From positions 62,001 through 126,000 of the forward strand of contig NZ_JBBPCC010000008.1 of assembly GCF_038070315.1 (NCBI RefSeq): a stretch of 64,000 bases of DNA. The letters are read 5' to 3'. This document shows positions 51,217 to 59,505 of the stretch, one piece after another. A program made the translations under genes and the position numbers. The first letter of the stretch is position 1; the number at the start of each line of letters is the position of its first letter. The notes under the pieces were generated by a model that was not told the origin of the DNA, ran no database searches, and saw nothing but the letters and a program-made list of their open reading frames with translations. Source of the DNA: Paenibacillus_G filicis (GTDB lineage Bacteria; Bacillota; Bacilli; Paenibacillales; NBRC-103111).

Positions 51217-52368
51217 ATGAGCACTCTAAAAAAACTGTCAGATGTCTCCTATGAACAGCTCCCGCTAACAGAGAAGCTGGCCTATCTGAACAATAGTCTG
51301 ACCACTGTGGCTCCTGCTTTCCATCAAGCGGAACCTGATTTAAAGAAAAACCGTCTGTTTAACAACTTGGCTACTAAGCCGGTGAGATGCTGGTTCATTG
51401 TAGCTTTTATACTCAGTGCATTGATAGCTGCAGTTAAGGAAGCCCATGCCATTTCCATGACGGCTGCCATCATCCTGTGGAGTATTGTCGCTCTGCTGCT
51501 GATCGTATACTTCATATTCAAGAAAAAAGTCGATGGTTATTTTATTCGTTATAATGATAAGTTAACGGCAAAGTTCACAGAAGAGCATGAAAGCAAGCTG
51601 GATACTTACCATGCTGAACTTAGCCATCATCAAGCTGAATTAGACGAGTATAATGCGAGAGAGCTGACTTATGAACAAGCGGCACAAACGGTAGAACAGG
51701 CCATTCATTACCATGGCGTGAGATTTTGCCGAACACTGCTCGGGGTTGATGAAACGGAGCTAATTGCCCTTCACATCCTCTCAGCACCCGTTCGAGAGAA
51801 ACTCTCCAAAAGTTATGGCGAGCAGGCAGTAAGTGCTTCCCATCAGGTCCAGTATATCTGCATGACAGATACGGAGCTCTATGAGATGAATGGGGAGCTT
51901 GATTTGTTGAGTGGGGAAATGACCAATTATGACACAGCAAGAGTGCTTTATTCGAGGATCAAAAATGCTGAGGAACGGCAAAACCAATATAATTGCTTGA
52001 ATTTCTTTGCCATTACAACCAGTAATTACGATGGCAGCGAGAGCGATGTTATGTACATTCCCTCCGGCAACCTTAGGCCCCAAGTTCACTATTATATTCA
52101 ATCCGTAACCTGGGCACCGCTGAGTAAGGACGCTTTGCTCTATGCTCAAACGAAAGAGGCTCGCAAGGCGGTCAATTCATATATCCAAACTCCGTTATAT
52201 TACGATAAGTTCCAGGAAGTCGTAAAGTATATCCAAAATTATAACTGTCTCAACTACGAATCCTACAAGCAGATGACAGAAACCCAAGCAGATATTGATA
52301 ATTATAAAACGGTTAAACAGGTCGTAGAAAGAGCGGTAAACCGAATGATTCGCGAGAGCAGCATGTGA
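51217..52368 (+). CDS. Membrane protein of unknown function, partner of the zinc-ribbon gene
   Basis: 383 residues. Two adjacent membrane segments (about 50-67 and 72-92) near the N-terminus, then a coiled-coil-like stretch rich in Glu/His (KLDTYHAELSHHQAELDEYN) and a large soluble C-terminal domain. ATG 51217 follows AAAGGTG; the frame opens earlier inside the previous gene. No catalytic motif recognised. The pair may assemble a membrane-bound complex, which is inference only. Confidence 0.72.
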   Translation: MSTLKKLSDVSYEQLPLTEKLAYLNNSLTTVAPAFHQAEPDLKKNRLFNNLATKPVRCWFIVAFILSALIAAVKEAHAISMTAAIILWSIVALLLIVYFIFKKKVDGYFIRYNDKLTAKFTEEHESKLDTYHAELSHHQAELDEYNARELTYEQAAQTVEQAIHYHGVRFCRTLLGVDETELIALHILSAPVREKLSKSYGEQAVSASHQVQYICMTDTELYEMNGELDLLSGEMTNYDTARVLYSRIKNAEERQNQYNCLNFFAITTSNYDGSESDVMYIPSGNLRPQVHYYIQSVTWAPLSKDALLYAQTKEARKAVNSYIQTPLYYDKFQEVVKYIQNYNCLNYESYKQMTETQADIDNYKTVKQVVERAVNRMIRESSM

Positions 52369-52391
52369 AGAGAATCAGCTGATCACCGATG

Positions 52392-52414
52392 CGCCTTCCT
52401 AGCACAGGAGGGCG
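52392..52414 (+). terminator. Hairpin after the membrane-protein gene
   Basis: CGCCTTCCT AGCAC AGGAGGGCG then TATTTGTTT. Stem has one mismatch. Confidence 0.55.
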
Positions 52415-52601
52415 TATTTGTTTGGCAGGGGAGTCTCATCCATGCGCCCGCCAAGACCATGATTGATTAAAATCAAATCGTACCTTGTATCCCACTGTCG
52501 GGCCCCCGTATGCTTAGACCAGTTAATAGGAAGGTGAGGGGTCCATATGCCAAATTCGTACTCTAGTCTGATCCAAGGTTAGCCATTACAGACTGGGAGG
52601 A

Positions 52602-52658
52602 ATGACAGCATTGAACACGGACATTACCACGATGCGGCTGGAGACAGAGCGGAAATAA
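52602..52658 (+). pseudogene. GNAT acetyltransferase N-terminal remnant
   Basis: MTALNTDITTMRLETERK then stop. ITTMRLETERL is the standard opening of RimJ/RimL-type acetyltransferases, but the frame stops after 18 residues. GGGAGG precedes it (ATG 52602 or TTG 52611). A terminator follows at 52704-52733, as if the body of the gene had been removed between start and terminator. The rest of the gap 52415-52860 has no gene. Confidence 0.5.
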
Positions 52659-52703
52659 ACTCTCGAGAGAGCGGTTTGGCGAGCGTCAAGCTAGATAATA
52701 GAA

Positions 52704-52733
52704 GAAAGTCCATCCTGCGGGATGGACTTTTTC
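52704..52733 (+). terminator. Terminator of the lost GNAT gene
   Basis: AAAGTCCATCC TGCG GGATGGACTTT then TTC: perfect stem. Confidence 0.85.
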
Positions 52734-52860
52734 ATAATTTATAGGTTGTTACTGGTAGCGGGAAGGGACTATTGGATTCATCAGGCACCGGATGTATATA
52801 ATAATGGACATGGATAATAGATAGGTGAAGATAGAGGATTGAATTAATGGGAGGTACTCT

Positions 52861-53829
52861 ATGAAAGCATTGGTATTTGAACGGTTTGGCGGGCCGGAGG
52901 TGCTCTATGATGCAGATCTGCCGGACCCTGCGCTGGAACCGGGGACGGTGCTGGTGAGGATGCGAGCGGTCGGGTTGAACTTTGCAGATATTTACCGCAG
53001 ACGTGGCGATTATCACCTGGCCGGTACGGCCCCCTATATCTTAGGCTATGAAGGGGCTGGTCTTGTGGAACAAGTTGCCTCGGATGTCCATACAGTGAAG
53101 GTTGGCGATCGGGTCGCCTTCGCCGACGTCCCGCATGCCAATGCGGAGCTGGTGAAGGCAGATGCGGACCACTTGATTCCGCTGCCGGAGGACATCACCT
53201 TCGAGCAGGCGTCTGCCTTGATGCTGCAGGGACTGACTGCGCATTATTTGATACATGATAGCTACCCGGTTGGGGCTGGCGATGACGTCTTGATTCATGC
53301 GGCTGCAGGCGGGGTAGGGCAGATCCTGACGCAGCTATGTAAAAGCAAGGGTGCAAGGGTGATCGGATTGACCTCTTCCGGCGCAAAGCGGGAAGCTGCG
53401 CTGAAGGCAGGGGCGGACGTGGTTCTGCTGTACGACAGCGATTGGGTGAATGAAGTGATCCGCTGGTCCAGAGCGGGCAGCGGAGTGGACGCCGTCTACG
53501 ATGCGGTGGGATCTACGTTAATGGATAGCTTCAACGCGGCGAGAGTCAAAGGTACGGTCGTTTTCTATGGGATGGCAGGCGGAAATCCGCCGCATATAGA
53601 TCCCCGGATGCTCATGGATACGTCCAAGACATTGACGGGAGGCGATCTGTGGAATCATGTGGTGACCCGGGAGGATCGGATCGAGCGGGCAGGCACGCTC
53701 TTTGATGCGCTGAGACAGGGCCTCCTGCAGCTGGAGCCGCCCAAGCGGTTCTCCCTTCAGGAGGGCGCAAAGGCACACCGGCTGATGGAAAGCCGGGGAC
53801 ATGCTGGTAAAATCCTGCTCATTCCCTAG
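52861..53829 (+). CDS. Zinc-independent quinone oxidoreductase (medium-chain dehydrogenase)
   Basis: 322 residues. MDR fold: GROES-like N-terminal (VRMRAVGLNFADIYRRRGDY), NADPH-binding VLIHAAAGGVGQILTQLCKS, C-terminal SRGHAGKILLIP. There are no structural-zinc cysteines, as in QorA/zeta-crystallin types. It reduces quinones or enones with NADPH. Ribosome site GGGAGG. Single gene with a long hairpin downstream. Confidence 0.92.
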   Translation: MKALVFERFGGPEVLYDADLPDPALEPGTVLVRMRAVGLNFADIYRRRGDYHLAGTAPYILGYEGAGLVEQVASDVHTVKVGDRVAFADVPHANAELVKADADHLIPLPEDITFEQASALMLQGLTAHYLIHDSYPVGAGDDVLIHAAAGGVGQILTQLCKSKGARVIGLTSSGAKREAALKAGADVVLLYDSDWVNEVIRWSRAGSGVDAVYDAVGSTLMDSFNAARVKGTVVFYGMAGGNPPHIDPRMLMDTSKTLTGGDLWNHVVTREDRIERAGTLFDALRQGLLQLEPPKRFSLQEGAKAHRLMESRGHAGKILLIP

Positions 53830-53865
53830 ACGAGAAATAGAAGGCGGAGGCACCTTGAGTATATA

Positions 53866-53917
53866 GGCCGCCCGTTCCGTTCGGAACTGGAAAAGTTCTG
53901 AACGGAACGGGCGGTCT
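53866..53917 (+). terminator. Long hairpin after the quinone oxidoreductase
   Basis: A stem of more than 20 bp (GGCCGCCCGTTCCGTT ... AACGGAACGGGCGGTC) with loop GGAAA, then TTGT. Unusually long for a terminator; may act in both directions. Confidence 0.75.
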
Positions 53918-53988
53918 TGTATTCGTGCTTCCTAAATAATGCGGTCCACAGAAAAGATTGGCCGAACCGCGAGCTTGGTTGCTCCGCT

Positions 53989-55062
53989 TTATGGATGGAT
54001 CATGAAGTTGAGATTGGAATAGGCTGTTACATACTCTTGTTGACGCGCATACAGCTTCTCGGGGTCGAAGCCTACTCCGAATAATTCGGGGTCCGGCTTA
54101 AATGTAACCCGGGTTCCCGTGTCCGTGGAGGTACCGACGGTCATGAGTCCAGATTGGGGAATCCCCTGTCTATACTCTTGACGATAGGTCTTGCCGTCAC
54201 GGCGAATTTCGACGGTCAGCTTGTGGGAGAGTGCATTCACCACCGCCATGCTGATCCCTTTCTCGGCTCCGGGGACCTGGAAGGGGGCACTGCTGTTAAA
54301 CCGACTGATGTCCGTAAATAACGATTGAACCGTTGGGAATTCCGTATGTGGAAGTGCTTGGACCGGAATGCCTCTGCCGTTATCCGAGACGGTGATGCTG
54401 CCGTCATCATGCAGAAATAAATGAATTTCACTGCAAAAACCGGCTTGGTGTTCCAGAATGGAGTTTTCGACGACAGCCCACAGGATGTGGTGAATATCGA
54501 AGTCTTGAGCTTTGCCAAGATAAGCCCCGGCGTTGTTCCGGGTTTCCATCATGTCCATATAATCGCTGGTATCCAGTAGATCACCGACAGCAGCCAGCAG
54601 CAATAGGAATGGAAGGGCACGGTGATGGGGGAGCGCATACCGTCCTCCGCTCTCTTGAACTAATAAATCAGCGCCTAGCAGAGCCTTGAGATGGTGGTAC
54701 AGCTGACCCGTTGTGCCCATCCCTAATCGGTCCACCAGCTCGGAGCCTGTCAGCGGTTCGTGGAGAACGGATCTGAGGATGTCCAGGCGCTGCTTATTGC
54801 CAAGTGCAGCTAGAACCTTGGAAGCCTTCTCGCTGTTTAATCCCAGCAGGTGTTCCATTCTGCGCTCCTGGGGTTCCCATCGGAGGCCTTGGTCGCCTAG
54901 CTGAGCATGGCCCGAATAGTAAACGGAGCTTGTGTGGGTCTCCGGGAGGGCGGGGCTCATCCCTGATTTTTTGTCTATCACCAGGTGTTGAAGGAGTTGT
55001 TGCAGGTTTTCCATCTGCATCTTGAGTGCATCCATCTCACCGGCTAAGTCACGGGTCATCAC
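53989..55062 (-). CDS. ArsR-type winged-helix/GyrB-type ATPase fusion regulator
   Basis: 357 residues. The N-terminal helix (about 1-30) looks coiled-coil. An ArsR-like wHTH (about 75-150; KVLAALGNKQRLDILRSVL, GTTGQLYHHLKALLGADLL) is followed by a GHKL ATPase domain (about 185-357) that follows GyrB motif by motif: HHILWAVVENSILEHQAG, ITVSDNGRGIPV, AVVNALSHKL, TDTGTRVTFKPDPELF. Adenine-binding Asp227 and Thr315/Gly316 are kept. The GyrB general-base Glu position is Ala196 and the GLHGVG lid is replaced by GAEKGIS. TOPRIM and transducer domains are absent. This suggests a nucleotide-binding transcription switch. GTG 55062 or ATG 55059 start. A perfect palindrome lies at 55086-55107. Confidence 0.85.
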   Translation of the reverse strand: MMTRDLAGEMDALKMQMENLQQLLQHLVIDKKSGMSPALPETHTSSVYYSGHAQLGDQGLRWEPQERRMEHLLGLNSEKASKVLAALGNKQRLDILRSVLHEPLTGSELVDRLGMGTTGQLYHHLKALLGADLLVQESGGRYALPHHRALPFLLLLAAVGDLLDTSDYMDMMETRNNAGAYLGKAQDFDIHHILWAVVENSILEHQAGFCSEIHLFLHDDGSITVSDNGRGIPVQALPHTEFPTVQSLFTDISRFNSSAPFQVPGAEKGISMAVVNALSHKLTVEIRRDGKTYRQEYRQGIPQSGLMTVGTSTDTGTRVTFKPDPELFGVGFDPEKLYARQQEYVTAYSNLNFMIHP

Positions 55063-55085
55063 TGAAGATCACCTACCCTTAAAAT

Positions 55086-55107
55086 TAATTACGTAATTAC
55101 GTAATTA
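55086..55107. promoter_or_regulatory. Perfect 22-bp palindrome, candidate operator of the fusion regulator
   Basis: Two overlapping copies of TAATTACGTAATTA (55086-55099 and 55094-55107) combine into one fully self-complementary 22-mer, 24 bp upstream of the regulator's start. ArsR-type proteins bind such AT-rich palindromes, so autoregulation is likely. Confidence 0.65.
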
Positions 55108-55388
55108 TTATAAATCATAAATCGTTACGTGTAAATACTTGGAATATTGTGATCGAATAATCAAGGAAACGAAATAAAGGATATGAAACTGAATCATCGA
55201 ATAGAAACAACATCCAAGAGATGAAGAAGCGATAGCTGGCGGCGAGTGGGGACACCTTGCCGCTGCCAAAGTACTGGTGAACAGCAAGGACGTGGCCTTT
55301 GAAGCTCCCGGATGGATCTGATCTCCAATCATCCCGAGCTGACCGGCCTGGTTGTCCGGGAAACTGTAACCGGATTAAGAAAGGGGTG

Positions 55389-55946
55389 ATGGCGGTGAGA
55401 ACCGACATGATGTGGATGAGGCTGGAGCTCGAGGGGCGACGCTGGCTGCTGCTGGCGACCGAGCGCGGGCTGTGCAGGATTATATTCCCGCATGAGGATC
55501 TGGAGAGCTGGAGCGGCTGGATCAGCCGGGTAGCTCCTCGTGCCGAGCTGAGAGAGGACCCGGCCGCGCTCAAGCAGACCGGTGTGGTGCAGTGGCTGCA
55601 TGCTTATTTTGATGGGGAGCGGACTTCACTCGCACATATTCCGCTGGATCTGATCGGCACGCCGTTCCAACAGCAGGTGTGGACGGTACTGGGACAGGTC
55701 CCGTACGGAGAAACCCGGACGTATGGGCATATCGCAGCTGTGATCGGCAGACCCCAGGCGGTGAGGGCGGTTGGCGCGGCCAACGGGGCCAACCCGATTC
55801 CCGTTCTGCTGCCCTGCCACCGGATCGTCAGCGCAGACCGCAAGCTGACGGGCTTCCGCGGCGGTCTGGAGATGAAGCGCAGGCTGCTGGAGCTGGAGCA
55901 AGTGGAAGGCGTTGCAGACGGCGGTCATGCCCGGTTCCAATTCTGA
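55389..55946 (+). CDS. ogt: Methylated-DNA-protein-cysteine methyltransferase
   Basis: 185 residues. Suicide DNA-repair enzyme taking O6-methyl groups from guanine. The C-terminal domain has FQQQVWTVLGQVPYGETRTY, the HTH RPQAVRAVGAANGANP, and the acceptor Cys143 in LLPCHRIV. ATG 55389 follows AAAGGGG closely; GTG 55395 in the same frame has better spacing. No ada regulator is adjacent. Terminator downstream. Confidence 0.94.
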   Translation: MAVRTDMMWMRLELEGRRWLLLATERGLCRIIFPHEDLESWSGWISRVAPRAELREDPAALKQTGVVQWLHAYFDGERTSLAHIPLDLIGTPFQQQVWTVLGQVPYGETRTYGHIAAVIGRPQAVRAVGAANGANPIPVLLPCHRIVSADRKLTGFRGGLEMKRRLLELEQVEGVADGGHARFQF

Positions 55947-55990
55947 AAGTGCACGATGCTTCAACGGTTGGATAGAGCTTGTAAGCACGG

Positions 55991-56017
55991 AAAAGCCCCG
56001 ATGAACTCGGGGCTTTT
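55991..56017. terminator. Bidirectional terminator between ogt and marR
   Basis: AAAAGCCCCG ATGAACT CGGGGCTTTT: perfect 10-bp stem between plus ogt and minus marR. Confidence 0.9.
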
Positions 56018-56070
56018 CGGCATGGTGCCGCCTCGGGAGCTATGCTCCACAGCTTAGGCCGGAAGCTGCC

Positions 56071-56514
56071 TCAGCCTGGCTTCGGTCCATGAAATACCTG
56101 GTCTTGCAGAAGATCTAGCGCTTGCCCAATGCTCTCCAGTTCCTCCTCCGGGATATGCCGGATGCGCTCCTCGAGTCGGGCTTCAGCTTGCGCGAACACG
56201 CCGTTCATCAGAGCTTCCCCCTTGGGTGAAAGCCGGATGAATTGCTTGCGCCGGTCATCGGCAGCCGCAATCTTTTCGCAGAACTGCTTTTCGGTTAGCT
56301 TCCGGAGCTCACGGCTGGTATTCGGCATGGACATATGCATGCATTCACTGATATCGCTTAACGTAGCAGGCTGGCTGACGGCCAGATATTCGAGAATTTT
56401 ATATTGAACGCTCGTGACGGTATCCGGCTTCAGGTCCTTGGTCATTTCATTGGAGACTTGATGAACGGCGGCCGTAAAGGCTACGAATTTTTGAAATAAA
56501 GCATGCTTGTCCAC
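56071..56514 (-). CDS. MarR-family repressor (MhqR-like context)
   Basis: 147 residues. wHTH: ATLSDISECMHMSMPNTSRE, KLTEKQFCEKIAAADDRRKQ, FIRLSPKGEAL. GTG start behind GAGGTG. Divergent from a quinone reductase, with three copies of a 14-bp motif (TTATCA..T.ACAA) in the 121-bp gap. This is the arrangement of MhqR/DUF24-type quinone sensing, so it probably represses both genes. Confidence 0.88.
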   Translation of the reverse strand: MDKHALFQKFVAFTAAVHQVSNEMTKDLKPDTVTSVQYKILEYLAVSQPATLSDISECMHMSMPNTSRELRKLTEKQFCEKIAAADDRRKQFIRLSPKGEALMNGVFAQAEARLEERIRHIPEEELESIGQALDLLQDQVFHGPKPG

Positions 56515-56547
56515 AACATCACCTCTACTGACAACATACCAAATTCA

Positions 56548-56616
56548 TTATCAAATAACAATTATCATTTGACAACTAAATAATGGGCGTGCTACCCTTT
56601 ACTTATCAAATGACAA
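56548..56616. promoter_or_regulatory. Three MarR-box copies in the divergent promoter region
   Basis: TTATCAAATAACAA (56548-56561), TTATCATTTGACAA (56562-56575, directly abutting) and TTATCAAATGACAA (56603-56616). The last extends to ACTTATC/GACAAGT dyad symmetry, 20 bp before the NQO start. Confidence 0.75.
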
Positions 56617-56635
56617 GTAAAGAGGAGTGCCTGAC

Positions 56636-57223
56636 ATGAATATGCTCATCATCTATACCCATCCGAATCATCAGAGTCTGAGCTATGCCTTTCTCGAGGA
56701 AGTGATCCGTGGGAGCCGCGAGAACGCTGCGGTGCACGATGTGAAGATTCTGGACTTATATGAAGAAGGCTTTAACCCGGTTCTGGTGTTTAATAAGAAT
56801 AAACGCAGGAGAGACATGCATAGCGACCCGGAGCTTGAGGTGTACAGGGAGCAGCTTCGATGGGCGGATAAGATCGTATTCGTCTATCCCATATGGTGGG
56901 GACGGCCTCCGGCCATGCTGATGGGGTACATCGACCAGATGTTTGCTTCGGGATTCGCGTACAAGGATAAGGGCAAGCTGCTGCCGGAGGGGCTCTTGAA
57001 GGGGAAGTCAGTCGTGTGCATTTCTTCGATGAAAGGCCCGGCCCTATACCCGTTATTCTGGCTCAATAACGCGCACAAAATCTTAATGCGCAAGGCGTTG
57101 TTCCAATACGTAGGCATCAAGCAGGTCAAGTTCTTCGAATTCGGCAATATGGAGAGCCCGCGCGGACGGCAGCAGGAGAAGCTGAACAAGGTGTATCGTT
57201 ACTTCAAATCGCTAGCGGGGTAA
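56636..57223 (+). CDS. NAD(P)H quinone oxidoreductase, flavodoxin-like (KefF/MdaB type)
   Basis: 195 residues. MLIIYTHPNHQSLSYAFLEE (flavin phosphate loop), IVFVYPIWWGRPPAMLMGYI and DQMFASGFAYKDKGKLLPEG. This is the classical NQO/ribosyldihydronicotinamide dehydrogenase pattern; it performs two-electron reduction of quinones. ATG 56636 follows AGAGGAG; GTG 56627 is upstream in frame. Divergent from its probable MarR repressor. Confidence 0.92.
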   Translation: MNMLIIYTHPNHQSLSYAFLEEVIRGSRENAAVHDVKILDLYEEGFNPVLVFNKNKRRRDMHSDPELEVYREQLRWADKIVFVYPIWWGRPPAMLMGYIDQMFASGFAYKDKGKLLPEGLLKGKSVVCISSMKGPALYPLFWLNNAHKILMRKALFQYVGIKQVKFFEFGNMESPRGRQQEKLNKVYRYFKSLAG

Positions 57224-57267
57224 GGCAGGATGGGAACAACGGGTATACAGGATACCCGGACGAAGAA

Positions 57268-57300
57268 AAACAACCGGGCAGTTGTCTGCACCGGTTGTTT
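57268..57300 (-). terminator. Terminator of the repeat-containing secreted protein gene
   Basis: Minus strand AAACAACCGG ... CCGGTTGTTT followed by TT, with inner GCAGACAACTGC. Nearly the same sequence recurs at 57944-57977. Confidence 0.75.
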
Positions 57301-57317
57301 GCAAGAAAAGCATATAA

Positions 57318-57794
57318 TTATTTGGCCGCTGTCGTGGTCGCTCCCGGGTGAATGCCTTGTACCTTGCCGACGACCTTGAATTTGCCTTCCTTGATCTTGG
57401 AAAGGTCAATTTGGGAAAGGTCGATGTTGGAATCGGCCGGTTGAAGCGTGGCCGAAGCACCTGCTGCGGTCTTGCCTTCAAATGTCCCAGACACGGGGCC
57501 GATGACTTCAAACTTGCCTTCCTGAGCGTTGGAGAGGTCGGGCTTGGCGTCAACAGCTTCAAGCGCTGGGGCCGTCGAAGCGGCTGTTGTCGTTGAGCCC
57601 TCCAGGTTGCCCTGCACCTTGCCGATCGCCGTGGCCTTGCCTTCCTTTACCTTGGACCAATCAATTTTGGCATTCGTCGCAACGAGCGTTACTTTGTTGT
57701 CTGTCGCTTTATCCGTTGTTGCCGCAAAAGCCGCTTGAGCCGAAACCACCGTAATCGCCATCGCTGTACCGAGCATAATCAATTTCTTTTTCAT
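57318..57794 (-). CDS. Small secreted protein with three internal repeats
   Basis: 158 residues. Signal peptide MKKKLIMLGTAMAITVVSA-type, cut near AFA-ATT. The mature part has three units of about 30-35 residues: IDWSKVKEGKATAIGKVQG, PDLSNAQEGKFEVIGPVSG and IDLSKIKEGKFKVVGKVQG, separated by Thr/Ala-rich linkers. ATG 57794 follows GAGGAGATGG; the longer frame is upstream sequence. No known domain. Lies directly downstream of the two-component operon on the same strand but behind its terminator. Confidence 0.82.
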   Translation of the reverse strand: MKKKLIMLGTAMAITVVSAQAAFAATTDKATDNKVTLVATNAKIDWSKVKEGKATAIGKVQGNLEGSTTTAASTAPALEAVDAKPDLSNAQEGKFEVIGPVSGTFEGKTAAGASATLQPADSNIDLSQIDLSKIKEGKFKVVGKVQGIHPGATTTAAK

Positions 57795-57943
57795 TTCTTT
57801 TCCATCTCCTCTGTTTGTTTGTTTTTCTCTTACACTTATGAGTTTAGCCTGTACATCTGGAGTTAAGATGGAGCGGAGATGTGATGTACGTGTATTTTGG
57901 GAGGGAATATGGCTCTGGGGTCCCAACCGCAACCTATAAGCAA

Positions 57944-57977
57944 AAACAACCGGGGCAGTTGCCTGCGCCGGTTGCTT
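57944..57977 (-). terminator. Terminator of the two-component operon
   Basis: Minus strand AAGCAACCGG ... CCGGTTGTTT then TT. Paralog of the hairpin at 57268-57300. Confidence 0.7.
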
Positions 57978-57987
57978 GGAGATGCTG

Positions 57988-59505
57988 CTATAGGTAGCTT
58001 GCCTTTAGTAGGGGAGCTGTCGGATCTAGTGCCTTCTGCGAGGCCGTTGGAGTTTGTATGAAATGAAAGCTGAAGACAACGCCCTCTGCCGTATTTCTGG
58101 CTCGAATGCCGATGCCCAGCTGCTGTAAAATATGCTTGGTCAGATACAGCCCCAGCCCGCTGCCGCCCGTATTCCGGTTGCGTGACTGCTCGAGCCGGTA
58201 GAAGGGCTCGAAGATCCGGTCGAGTTTGCCCGCGTCGATTTGTGCGCCAGTGTTCAGAATCTCCAGCGCCGCGCTGCCGGTCCCGGCAGCCGCGGTGATC
58301 ACGACTTTTTCCCCCGGATTCGTGTAGATGATCGCATTATGCGTCACATTGTTCAAGGCTGTCTCCAGCAGCTTCCTGTCGGTGCGGATCGACAGATCCG
58401 CCGGTACATCTGCTTGCAGCGTTACGCCTCGCTGAAGTCCCAGCTCCTCATACTTCGCCAATAGCCCTTCGACAGTCTCATGCAGCGATACCTGCTCATC
58501 GCGTCCCATGACGGTCAGCTGATCGGACTTGGCGACACGGAGAATATCCGAGATCAAGGTCTCCATGTCCTCGGCCACCTGCAGGGTTTTCTCCAGGTAG
58601 ACCTCCCGGTCTGCATAGATCCCGATCCGGTAAAGCATGCCTTCGAGCTGCCCCTTCATAATGGTCAGTGGCGACTTTAGTTCGTGGGAAACGGCCGCGA
58701 ACAGCTCTCTTCGGCGGTTCTCGACTTCACGTTCGCGTTCCATCTCCAGTTGGAGCTGCGTATTGGCCGTCTGCAAGTCGCCGATCGAGGTCTGCAGATT
58801 GGCTGCCATCGTGTTCAGACTCGCGGCCAACCGTCCGATTTCATCGGAAGAATGCACCGGGATGCGTGTATCCAGGTTCAGCTCGGCCATTCGGCTGGCG
58901 GAAGCGGTAATTTTGCGGATCGGCCTCGTAATCAGCATCGTGTACAGAAAAGACCCGCCGACTGCGGCTATCACAATAAATAGTCCCACGTAGGGAGCCA
59001 GCAGCATGAGGACCTTGGAGGCCTCATCGATAGGCTGGAGGGTAGAGGTGGCGGTCAGGGTGGCTGTCTTGCCTTGGTAGGTCACGGTTCTTGTCAGCTT
59101 CGGGCCCTCTTTCGCACCGGTGACAGGAGTGAGCGAGGTGAAAGGCGCCTCTATGGGGGTTAGCTGAGATACAGTCCCTATAGCGTTGACTGAGCCTAAC
59201 TGGATCTGCGGGAATAGAGACTTCTTCTCTCCGTCGACGATGAAAATCATGGAGTTTGTACGCTGTCTCACACCCTCCAGCTCTTTGGTGAAGTCCTCAG
59301 CGGATAGCGCCGGGCTCTTGGCGATAAATTCGTCAACCTCCCGCTCAAGCTGATGCTGCTTGTAGCTTTTGTAAGTTGGTGGCAGCAGCGTGAAAATAAT
59401 CAGATAGGTGATCACGGAAAAAAGCAGCAGAATGGTCCCCGTTAAGGCGAACACTTTAAAGGCGATGTTGTTCCGCATGAAAGCTGTCCGTTTTTTAATG
59501 TTCAA
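57988..59505 (-). CDS. Sensor histidine kinase
   Basis: 505 residues. TM1 about 15-40, extracytoplasmic domain about 41-165, TM2 about 168-192, HAMP about 193-245, phospho-acceptor His274 in AAVSHELKSPLTIMKGQLEG, N-box LNNVTHNAIIY, G-box GGSGLGLYLTKHIL. The start is TTG 59505, overlapping the response-regulator stop, or ATG 59478 (lacking a clear ribosome site). Pairs with the OmpR-type regulator; stimulus unknown. Confidence 0.93.
   Translation of the reverse strand: MNIKKRTAFMRNNIAFKVFALTGTILLLFSVITYLIIFTLLPPTYKSYKQHQLEREVDEFIAKSPALSAEDFTKELEGVRQRTNSMIFIVDGEKKSLFPQIQLGSVNAIGTVSQLTPIEAPFTSLTPVTGAKEGPKLTRTVTYQGKTATLTATSTLQPIDEASKVLMLLAPYVGLFIVIAAVGGSFLYTMLITRPIRKITASASRMAELNLDTRIPVHSSDEIGRLAASLNTMAANLQTSIGDLQTANTQLQLEMEREREVENRRRELFAAVSHELKSPLTIMKGQLEGMLYRIGIYADREVYLEKTLQVAEDMETLISDILRVAKSDQLTVMGRDEQVSLHETVEGLLAKYEELGLQRGVTLQADVPADLSIRTDRKLLETALNNVTHNAIIYTNPGEKVVITAAAGTGSAALEILNTGAQIDAGKLDRIFEPFYRLEQSRNRNTGGSGLGLYLTKHILQQLGIGIRARNTAEGVVFSFHFIQTPTASQKALDPTAPLLKASYL

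Noticed and set aside
55214..55321. About 36-codon plus-strand frame (ending AAAKVLVNSKDVAFEAPGWI) upstream of ogt
   Set aside because: Protein-like end without a start, ribosome site or recognised family. It could be a relic but cannot be supported.
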